From Paracoccaceae bacterium (lineage in GTDB: Bacteria > Pseudomonadota > Alphaproteobacteria > Rhodobacterales > Rhodobacteraceae): a stretch of 6,065 nucleotides of DNA. The notes beneath the pieces are model-generated. The model saw only the letters and a program-made list of their open reading frames with translations. It ran no database searches and had not been told where the DNA came from. The stretch is taken from positions 1 to 6,065 of the forward strand of contig WFUK01000424.1 in the NCBI GenBank assembly GCA_015485015.1. The letters run 5' to 3'. This document shows positions 1 to 5,868 of this stretch, in pieces (the first letter of the stretch is position 1; each line of letters opens with the position of its first letter). The position numbers were made by a program, and so were the translations under genes.

Positions 1-527
1 GTGATGATACCACGCCCTCGGCCAATTCAGCGACCCTGACCAACACCCTTGCCACCACAAATATTAGTGCCAGCATTGTGCTTCAGCTCGGGCAAACGCC
101 GGTGGAATGGAGCGCCAAGGTGGATCGCATCAGCAATACGATTGACCCAAAAACCGGCACGCTGGGGGTTATTTTGCGGATCGATAACGCCTATGCCAGC
201 GCCGAGCCGGGGGTTCGCCCGCCGCTGACGCGGGGCATGTTTGTGGAGGCCCGCCTAAAAGCCCCGCCCATTTCCGCCATCGTGGTGCCGCGCAGCGCCT
301 TGCGTTCCGGTCAGGTGATGCTGGCGGATGCAGATAACCGCCTTCGCCTCGCGCCGGTCGAGGTCGGCTTTTACCTTGGCCGCTTTGCGATCCTTACCGC
401 TGGGTTGGAGGACGGCGACACCGTAGTCGTTTCTGCCCCCGTGCCAATGGTGGACGGGGTATTGCTGACCCTGCACCCCGACGAGGCCTTGATGCAAGAC
501 ATCGCAAAAAGCAGTGCTGCGCAATGA
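1..527 (+). CDS. RND efflux pump periplasmic adaptor subunit (membrane fusion protein), C-terminal part
   Basis: The reading frame is open from the left edge (first full codon at base 3), so this is the last 174 residues of a longer protein whose start is outside the window. A GTG at base 78 could be mistaken for a start, but the frame continues upstream without a stop and the adaptor fold would be cut there. Seen in the fragment: a beta-barrel strand pattern around DRISNTIDPKTGTLGV (residues 41-56), the barrel-closing GMFVEARL (78-85), a membrane-proximal segment with IVVPRSAL (93-100), and LTAGLEDGDTVVVS (131-144). These are typical of HlyD/AcrA-type adaptors. The protein would sit in the periplasm, tethered to the inner membrane, and link the permease to an outer-membrane channel. 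The stop codon overlaps the permease start (ATGA), so the two genes are co-transcribed and probably translationally coupled. The N-terminal signal or lipobox and the hairpin and lipoyl domains cannot be seen. The substrate is unknown. Confidence 0.92.
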   Translation, partial: DDTTPSANSATLTNTLATTNISASIVLQLGQTPVEWSAKVDRISNTIDPKTGTLGVILRIDNAYASAEPGVRPPLTRGMFVEARLKAPPISAIVVPRSALRSGQVMLADADNRLRLAPVEVGFYLGRFAILTAGLEDGDTVVVSAPVPMVDGVLLTLHPDEALMQDIAKSSAAQ

Positions 528-3500
528 TCCGCTATTTCTCGACCCACCCGACCATCTCCAACCTGCTGATGATCCTGTTTTTGGCCGCTGGCTTGCTGGC
601 CGGCCCGCAGCTCTTGCGCGAGACCTTTCCTGGCAAGGTGCCCAGCCGCGTCGAGATCAATGTCGCCTATCCCGGGTCTCGGCCCGAGGATGTGGAAACC
701 GCGATTTGCGAGAGGATAGAGGACGCGCTGGACGCGGTGACGGACCTTGAAAGCCAATCCTGCGAAGCGCGCGAAGGGCTGGGCCGCGCGGTGGCGACCA
801 TGAAGGAAGGCGAGAATTTTCAAGCCTTTGTGGCAGACGTAAAATCGCAAATCGAATCCATCACCGATTTTCCGGATCGCGCAGAAACCGCCCGCATCAC
901 CCCGCTGGGCTTAACCGATTTTGTGGCTTCTGTTTCCATCAGCGGCCCGACCGAGCGGATTGACCTGAAGAATTACGCCGAAGAAATCCGCACCCGTATG
1001 CTGCGCTGGGGTGGCATTCCGATTGTGGCCATCAACGGGTTTTCCACCCGCGAATTGCAGGTGCAGCTAAATAGCGAAGCCCTGCGCAAATACGGGTTAT
1101 CCGTTTCGGATATGACCCGCGCCATCCAAGGTGCCAGCCTTGATCTGCCCGCCGGATCACTGGAAACCCGCGACGAAACCCTTTTGGTGCGCGTGGCGGA
1201 AGAGCGACAGAGCGCCGAAGATCTCGCGGCTTTGGTTATCCGCTCCGCCGCCAATGGCGGACAGGTGCGCCTTGGCGAGGTGGCCACCATCACCGAAGGT
1301 TTTGCCCTCACCGATGACCGGATTACCTTTGATGGCAAGCTGGCGGCGGTGCTGGATATCAGCAAAACCCGCACCCAGGATGCGCTGCGCGTGATCGATG
1401 CGATCACCGCCTTTCTGGAAAACGAGCGCGCCCAAGCGCCAGATGGCGTGGTGCTGGAAATCACCGCCGATGCGGCTTCGGTTGTGCGGGAGCGGCTGAA
1501 GTTGGTGGTGGTGAACGGGCTTCAGGGGCTTGGATTGGTGTTTTTGCTGCTTTGGGCATTTTTCGGCTTTCGGTTCTCGTTTTGGGTGGCGATGGGGCTG
1601 CCTGTATCCTTTATGGGCGGGGTGTTTTTGATGTGGGTGATGGGCTATTCGCTTAACCTCATGACCACGCTCGGGCTGTTGATTGTGATCGGCTTGCTGA
1701 TGGATGATGCCATCGTGATCGCCGAAAACATCGCCCGCTTGCGCGAAAAGGGACGAACGCCCTTGCAAGCGGCCTCGGAAGGGGCGGCGCAGGTATTCCC
1801 GAATGTGCTGGCCTCTTTTGGCACCACCGCGATGATATTTGGCTCGCTGGCGTTTTTGACCGGCGACCTTGGCGCGGTGCTGCGGGTGGTGCCTGTGGTT
1901 ATGCTTTTTGTGCTATCCGTATCGCTTATAGAGGCGTTTTTTATCCTGCCGCATCACCTCGTGCATACCCTTGAAAAGCGGGAAAAGCCGACCGGGCTGC
2001 CAGCCATTGTGAATGGCGGGCTGTTTTGGGTCAGGGAGCGCATTGTCGGGCCGATGGTCGATATCACCATCCGCTTTCGCTATATCACGGCAGGGCTGGC
2101 GGTGGCGCTTATGCTTTCCTCGGTCGGGATGCTGACGGGCGGTTATCTGAAATTCGTGGCCTTTCCCGAGCTGGATGGCGATACCATCGTGGCGCGGGTA
2201 TTGCTGCCCCAAGGCACGCCGCTTTCGCGCACAGAAGCGGTGGTGGCGGCGCTGGAGGATGGGCTACGCCAAACCAACGCGCAGCTTAGCCCCGAGCAGC
2301 CCGAAGGGGCCGAGCTTATTCGCCATGTTTCGGTGTTTTACGGCGTGAATCGCGATGCGTTTGAAAGCGGTTCGCATGTGGCGACGGTAAGTGTTGATCT
2401 CCTACCCTCGGCGGAGCGCAATAGCCGACCCGATGATATTATGGCCGCATGGCGCGAGGCTGTGGGCGAATTGCCTGATGTAATTAGCCTGAAATATACC
2501 GAAACCAGCATCGGGCCGGCGGGGATTGCGATTGATATGCGCCTCAAAGGAGATGACCTCACGGCGCTTAAAGCCGCGTCTATCGAGCTGCAAAACTGGG
2601 TGGGGAGCTATAATGGCGTGACCTCCCTGATGGATGATCTGCGCCCGGGTAAGCGCGAGCTGCGCATCACCATGAGCGATGCCGCCGCGCCGATGGGCGT
2701 TACCGCTGCGATGGTCGCGGATCAATTGCGCGCCGCCTATAGTGGCTCTACCGTAAGCGAAATGCAGGTGGGCGGGCATTTGCTCAAGGTCACCGCGATC
2801 CTTGCCGAAGATGACCGCCGCAGTTTGGCAGCATTTGACAGCTTTATCATCACCCGCCCCGATGGCAGCTATGTGCCGCTTTCGGTGGTGGCAAAAATCG
2901 ATATCCAGCAAGGCTTTAGCCGCATTAACCGCGAAGACGGGCTGCGCACGGTTACCGTGCAAGGCACGATCGACACCCGCATCGCCAATGCCAGCGCTAT
3001 CGTGAGCGATACGCTGGCGCGCTTCATGCCGGGCTTGCTGGAGCGCTATCCGACGGTGATGCTGGATGTGGAAGGCCAGCGCGCCGAAGCGCAAAAAACC
3101 CAGAAATCCATGCTCAAAGGGTTTTTGATGGGGCTGGTTGGCGTGTTTTTGCTGCTCAGCTTTTTGTTTCGCTCCTATGTCGAGCCGATTGTGGTGATGC
3201 TGATTATTCCGCTATCCTTGGCGGGGGCAATCTATGGCCACCTGTTTATGGGGCTGGATTTCTCGATGCCCTCCATGCTGGGCTTTGTGGCGCTGGCCGG
3301 GGTGGTGGTGAATAACTCGATCTTGCTGGTGGACTTTGTAAAAAGCGAGCATGGGGCGGCCAAAACCGTGGCCAAAGCGGCGGGGCTGGCGGCACGGGCG
3401 CGCTTCAGGGCGATTTTCCTGACCTCAAGCACTACAATCGTGGGCCTGCTGCCGATCCTGACAGAAACCAGCTTACAAGCGCAAATCCTGATCCCGCTGG

Positions 3501-3643
3501 TGACCAGTCTTGCCTTTGGTTTGCTGTTTTCGGGCCTGATGGTGCTGTTTGCGCTGCCTGCCATCTATGCCATTCTGGATGATATGGGCCTTAGCACCCT
3601 CGCTAAAGAACGCAAGCAGCCGGGTGCAGAAAGGGCGGCGTAG
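524..3643 (+). CDS. RND family efflux transporter, inner-membrane permease (AcrB-like)
   Basis: This is a complete 1039-residue protein of normal RND permease length. It shows the expected twofold layout: TM1 about 11-30, a large periplasmic loop 31-327, TM2-TM6 about 328-477, TM7 about 520-540, a second large periplasmic loop 541-863, and TM8-TM12 about 864-1015. The proton-relay residues are present: the adjacent Asp394-Asp395 in TM4 (GLLMDDAIV) and Lys940 in TM10 (NNSILLVDFVK). Arg960 and Thr967 sit where AcrB has Arg971 and Thr978 by motif. PGSRPEDVE (50-58) matches the start of the first porter subdomain. The protein should pump substrates from the periplasm or outer membrane leaflet using proton influx, as a trimer with the upstream adaptor. 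The start codon lies inside the adaptor stop (ATGA) without a clear Shine-Dalgarno, which favours translational coupling. All features suggest an intact, active pump. The subfamily and substrate cannot be told from sequence alone; drugs, lipids or other amphiphiles are all possible. No outer-membrane channel gene follows; the next gene is convergent. Confidence 0.95.
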   Translation: MIRYFSTHPTISNLLMILFLAAGLLAGPQLLRETFPGKVPSRVEINVAYPGSRPEDVETAICERIEDALDAVTDLESQSCEAREGLGRAVATMKEGENFQAFVADVKSQIESITDFPDRAETARITPLGLTDFVASVSISGPTERIDLKNYAEEIRTRMLRWGGIPIVAINGFSTRELQVQLNSEALRKYGLSVSDMTRAIQGASLDLPAGSLETRDETLLVRVAEERQSAEDLAALVIRSAANGGQVRLGEVATITEGFALTDDRITFDGKLAAVLDISKTRTQDALRVIDAITAFLENERAQAPDGVVLEITADAASVVRERLKLVVVNGLQGLGLVFLLLWAFFGFRFSFWVAMGLPVSFMGGVFLMWVMGYSLNLMTTLGLLIVIGLLMDDAIVIAENIARLREKGRTPLQAASEGAAQVFPNVLASFGTTAMIFGSLAFLTGDLGAVLRVVPVVMLFVLSVSLIEAFFILPHHLVHTLEKREKPTGLPAIVNGGLFWVRERIVGPMVDITIRFRYITAGLAVALMLSSVGMLTGGYLKFVAFPELDGDTIVARVLLPQGTPLSRTEAVVAALEDGLRQTNAQLSPEQPEGAELIRHVSVFYGVNRDAFESGSHVATVSVDLLPSAERNSRPDDIMAAWREAVGELPDVISLKYTETSIGPAGIAIDMRLKGDDLTALKAASIELQNWVGSYNGVTSLMDDLRPGKRELRITMSDAAAPMGVTAAMVADQLRAAYSGSTVSEMQVGGHLLKVTAILAEDDRRSLAAFDSFIITRPDGSYVPLSVVAKIDIQQGFSRINREDGLRTVTVQGTIDTRIANASAIVSDTLARFMPGLLERYPTVMLDVEGQRAEAQKTQKSMLKGFLMGLVGVFLLLSFLFRSYVEPIVVMLIIPLSLAGAIYGHLFMGLDFSMPSMLGFVALAGVVVNNSILLVDFVKSEHGAAKTVAKAAGLAARARFRAIFLTSSTTIVGLLPILTETSLQAQILIPLVTSLAFGLLFSGLMVLFALPAIYAILDDMGLSTLAKERKQPGAERAA

Positions 3644-3659
3644 CTTACGCTCGCCGCCC
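3633..3659 (-). terminator. GC-rich hairpin at the convergent junction, probable terminator of the minus-strand unit
   Basis: GGGCGGCG (3633-3640) is the perfect complement of CGCCGCCC (3652-3659). Inside it, AGC (3642-3644) pairs with GCT (3649-3651) around a 4-base loop, leaving one bulged base (3641), so 11 pairs form in all. Read on the minus strand the loop is GTAA, a GNRA-type tetraloop, and the stem is followed by TTTCT, a short, imperfect T-run. It lies 27 bases past the stop of the PstS-like/OmpA gene. On the plus strand the same hairpin contains the permease stop codon (3641-3643) and is followed by AATC, with no T-run, so it is less convincing as a terminator in that direction. It may act in both directions or simply stabilise the 3' ends of both messages. 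Confidence 0.6.
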
Positions 3660-3685
3660 AATCAAAACAGGGATATGTAGAGGTT

Positions 3686-5242
3686 CTAGCGGGTCCAGAC
3701 CTCGACCCGACGATTGATGCGACGGCCATCTACATCCTCATTGCAGCCAAGCGGGGAAAGCTCCCCGTAGCCGCGCACTTCGACCCGGTTCGGATCAATC
3801 TGGCCACCACCCGCAGCCAGCAAAGCTTCGCGCACTTGCTCGGCGCGGGCCTGGCTGAGAGGCTGGTTAATGGAGCTACGACCCACAGAGTCGGTAAAGC
3901 CCATCAGGATGACCCGGCGATTCCGCAGATGCGGGCTTAGCATATGCGAAGCCAGCCGGTTAATATCGGCCAGCGCCCGGCTATCCAGCCGCGCTGTGCC
4001 TTGCTCAAAGCGATAGGTGATGCTGAGCCGCTGCGCGACAGCCAGATCCGTCATCATCGATTGCAGCTGCTCCAGTGTCATTTCAGCATCGGTAGGCAGC
4101 GCCGCCGAGAGGAAACGAAGGCCCTGATTATTTACCGGCACCTCTTCCACATCCTGACCAACATAGCCCGATAGATCGATCAGATCCTGCGCGTCGTTTG
4201 TTTCCAGATAATCGGAGAACAGGTTCACCAATGGCGGCACATCCTGCGCGATTTGATAGAGATACATCCGGCGAGCATAGGGGTATTCCTCCGCTTGTAT
4301 GGTGAAACCTGTGGCCGGAGATTGAATGCCACATTCCCCAAGAATGGAAACCGGCAAGGCATTGCCGCCTTTGGAAAAGCTGGTAAATCCGATGCCGTTT
4401 GGATCATTGGCCACCGCTTGCGCGACCTCGTCATCACTGCCCATCACATTTACCCGCAGGGAGAATCCGGTTCTGGCCGGGCGCATAATCAGCTGGGAAA
4501 ACACAGAGCCGGTGCCGGAATTTTCAGGGCGCACATAAAGATTGATCGGGCCGGGCTCTCCGCCAAGCTGGGCCCAATCCGAGATTTGGCCCGAGAAAAT
4601 ACCCGCAAGATCGGTATGCCGGATAATGCGCACGCGGTTCATTGTGGAGGTCACCACCACCAAACCATCCAGCGCGATAATGCTCTCGTTGCCCGGGGCG
4701 CGGATATTGCCAAATCCGGCTTGCGAAAACGCCGAAATCTCGGATTGGCGCGCAGGCCGTGTGGTCAGCGCGAGGCTGGCGCTTCCCTGAAGCAGGTCGC
4801 GCATTCCGTTGGAGGAGCCGCGCATAACAAAAGAAATTGTCGCTACATCATTCTGGCCTTCGTCAACCAAAACATATTGTGGATTGCCCGCGCTATCGCT
4901 TTGCTGCACCAGATCCAGGCCGAGCGAGGCGGCAAAGCCGTCCAGCAAGGTCGGCATCAAATTCAGCCCAAGCTCGCGCGAGCCCGAAATGGTAAATTCC
5001 GAATAAGCCGGCATCAGGCTAGGGCAGGCATCCCCTGTGCAGGTAACCGCATTGGTCGCTATGGTCAAATTCCCGATATTGGACCCGATTATGTAGTTTT
5101 CATTAGTATATTCGATCAACTCGCCGGTAATAGAAAGCGTGCCATCAAGAGAATTCAACGTCACCTGCTGGGCGGCCGCACCCGTCGAAAGCGCTGCTAA
5201 AACCGCTAGCGTGATGATTTTTCTTTGGTGCGAGACCGTCAT
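3686..5242 (-). CDS. Secreted PstS-like substrate-binding domain fused to OmpA peptidoglycan-binding domain
   Basis: This is a 518-residue protein. Residues 1-24 form a Sec signal peptide with a probable cut at GAAA|QQ. A small N-terminal part (25-75) carries SLDGTLSITGEL and a close cysteine pair (C68, C73). Residues about 80-357 resemble the PstS-type (PBP-like) phosphate-binding fold: ISGSREL (85-91), RGSSNG (141-146), LDGLVVV (191-197), IFSGQISDWAQLGG (215-228), and the anion-binding RPENSGT (238-244), where Arg and Ser-Gly-Thr have the spacing of E. coli PstS Arg135 and Ser139-Thr141. Residues about 406-518 are an OmpA C-terminal domain: GFTDSVG (448-454), LSQARAEQV (462-470), GYGE (491-494), NRRVEV (510-515). 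Asp451 and Arg466 match the diaminopimelate-binding pair by motif and spacing. It should reside in the periplasm bound to peptidoglycan. No lipobox or ABC transporter partner is visible. It lies 48 bases after soxX on the same strand. The start is backed by GGGGAG at a 6-base spacing. The ligand is not known; phosphate or another oxyanion is inferred. Confidence 0.9.
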   Translation of the reverse strand: MTVSHQRKIITLAVLAALSTGAAAQQVTLNSLDGTLSITGELIEYTNENYIIGSNIGNLTIATNAVTCTGDACPSLMPAYSEFTISGSRELGLNLMPTLLDGFAASLGLDLVQQSDSAGNPQYVLVDEGQNDVATISFVMRGSSNGMRDLLQGSASLALTTRPARQSEISAFSQAGFGNIRAPGNESIIALDGLVVVTSTMNRVRIIRHTDLAGIFSGQISDWAQLGGEPGPINLYVRPENSGTGSVFSQLIMRPARTGFSLRVNVMGSDDEVAQAVANDPNGIGFTSFSKGGNALPVSILGECGIQSPATGFTIQAEEYPYARRMYLYQIAQDVPPLVNLFSDYLETNDAQDLIDLSGYVGQDVEEVPVNNQGLRFLSAALPTDAEMTLEQLQSMMTDLAVAQRLSITYRFEQGTARLDSRALADINRLASHMLSPHLRNRRVILMGFTDSVGRSSINQPLSQARAEQVREALLAAGGGQIDPNRVEVRGYGELSPLGCNEDVDGRRINRRVEVWTR

Positions 5243-5248
5243 CCTATT

Positions 5249-5254
5249 CTCCCC
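5249..5254 (-). promoter_or_regulatory. Ribosome binding site of the PstS-like/OmpA gene
   Basis: On the minus strand GGGGAG ends six bases before the ATG at 5242. This is a good Shine-Dalgarno match at normal spacing. It fixes the start codon and shows the gene can be translated independently of soxX. Confidence 0.75.
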
Positions 5255-5290
5255 ATTTTGACTACTTTATCTACTCAATTAAAAATATCC

Positions 5291-5800
5291 CTAATCCACC
5301 CCGTCAAAGCCGGTTTCCTGTGAAAGGGACGATAGATAGGCCACAACATCCTCAACCTGAAGCGCTGTTAGAATTGTTTTCCCCTGAAACGACTCAAGGG
5401 TTCGAAACCCGGGGCGCGCGGTGTAGAAGGCGGGCATAACGGTTTGATCACCCAGCACAACTTTTGAATCGACCATAATCGCCCGAATTTCCCCTTCGGA
5501 TAACCGATCCCCGATCCAATCCAGATTGGGGCCGATTTCTCCGAGGAACTGCATCGCAGCCACATCAAAATTGCTATGGCAGGCAACGCAATTTCCAAGC
5601 TTGCGATCCACAAACACATCAAGCCCGCGAAACGCATCCGGTAAAGCATCTGTCAGTGGCTCTTCAACCGTGAAATTATCGGTGATCACCACATCCGCAG
5701 GAGAAGTAACCGTTTGAGCCGCAGCCGGAGAAACAATGCTCACCCCCCACATGGCGACGCATATATTAACCGCTTTACTCAATACGTTTTGTCGTTTCAT
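5291..5800 (-). CDS. soxX: Sulfur-oxidation c-type cytochrome SoxX
   Basis: This is a 169-residue exported mono-heme cytochrome c. Residues 1-28 form a signal peptide (basic start MKRQ, hydrophobic core, cut at PAAA|QT). The heme-binding CVACH is at 71-75, with His75 as the proximal ligand. Met122 in VMPAFY is the likely distal ligand. The surroundings fit SoxX well: GNCVACHS, GEIGPNLDWIGDR (87-99), and ILTALQVEDVVAYLSSL (143-159) near the C terminus. In the Sox pathway SoxX forms the SoxXA complex, which oxidatively joins thiosulfate to the SoxY carrier cysteine in the periplasm and passes electrons to a small cytochrome c. ATG at 5798-5800 is preferred over an in-frame TTG at 5822-5824 because a purine-rich GGTAGGTGGA directly precedes it and the signal peptide begins properly there. 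Oddly, no soxA, soxY or soxZ follows; the next gene is the PstS-like/OmpA gene. It could instead be a SoxX-like paralogue with another redox partner. Confidence 0.85.
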   Translation of the reverse strand: MKRQNVLSKAVNICVAMWGVSIVSPAAAQTVTSPADVVITDNFTVEEPLTDALPDAFRGLDVFVDRKLGNCVACHSNFDVAAMQFLGEIGPNLDWIGDRLSEGEIRAIMVDSKVVLGDQTVMPAFYTARPGFRTLESFQGKTILTALQVEDVVAYLSSLSQETGFDGVD

Positions 5801-5810
5801 TCCACCTACC
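5801..5810 (-). promoter_or_regulatory. Ribosome binding site of soxX
   Basis: GGTAGGTGGA immediately precedes the ATG on the minus strand. GGTAGG leaves a 4-base gap and AGGTGG a 1-base gap, so the match is fair rather than perfect. It supports the ATG at 5800 over the TTG at 5824. Confidence 0.55.
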
Positions 5811-5834
5811 AACGATAGCCACAAATCATCTTCA

Positions 5835-5857
5835 CAATAAGTTGCGCAAGAATATTG
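5835..5857. promoter_or_regulatory. Imperfect dyad within the soxX promoter, candidate operator
   Basis: The perfect 8-base palindrome TTGCGCAA (5842-5849) is flanked by outer arms CAATA (5835-5839) and TATTG (5853-5857), which are exact complements; the inner gaps differ by one base (2 versus 3). The site covers the spacer and -10 area of the proposed soxX promoter, where a bound dimeric repressor would block RNA polymerase. Sox genes in some alphaproteobacteria are controlled by SoxR, an ArsR-family repressor, which makes it a reasonable candidate. That assignment is inference; no regulator gene is in the window. Confidence 0.4.
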
Positions 5858-5868
5858 CTCTGTGTCAA
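5839..5868 (-). promoter_or_regulatory. Candidate sigma-70-type promoter of soxX
   Basis: On the minus strand a perfect -35 box TTGACA lies at 5868-5863, preceded by an A-run (about 5870-5875) that could act as an upstream element. The -10 box is poor: GCAACT (5845-5840, spacer 17) or CAACTT (5844-5839, spacer 18). A good -35 with a weak -10 is what an activated or tightly controlled promoter could look like. Transcription would begin near 5832, giving a leader of about 30 bases before the soxX ATG. The same promoter could serve the downstream PstS-like/OmpA gene. Confidence 0.5.

Noticed and set aside
78..80. GTG as start codon of the adaptor
   Set aside because: The same frame is open up to the left edge and the upstream residues continue the protein; starting here would remove most of the adaptor fold.
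1157..1768. 203-residue open frame on the minus strand
   Set aside because: It is antisense to the permease and dominated by His, Gln, Lys and Pro runs typical of a shadow frame.
2402..3094. 230-residue open frame on the minus strand
   Set aside because: It is antisense to the second periplasmic loop of the permease, with a biased His/Arg/Ala composition and no known motif.
4253..5200. 315-residue open frame on the plus strand
   Set aside because: It lies wholly antisense to the PstS-like/OmpA gene, has no recognisable domain, is rich in Arg, His, Gly and Ala as expected of a mirror frame in GC-rich DNA, and has no supporting ribosome site.
5243..5290. Terminator or separate promoter between soxX and the PstS-like/OmpA gene
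   Set aside because: There is a short T-run and AT-rich sequence, but no stem precedes the T-run and no -35/-10 pair with proper spacing was found.
5822..5824. TTG as start codon of soxX
   Set aside because: It would add eight residues before the signal peptide, lacks a good ribosome site, and would lie only a few bases after the predicted transcription start. The ATG at 5798-5800 fits better.
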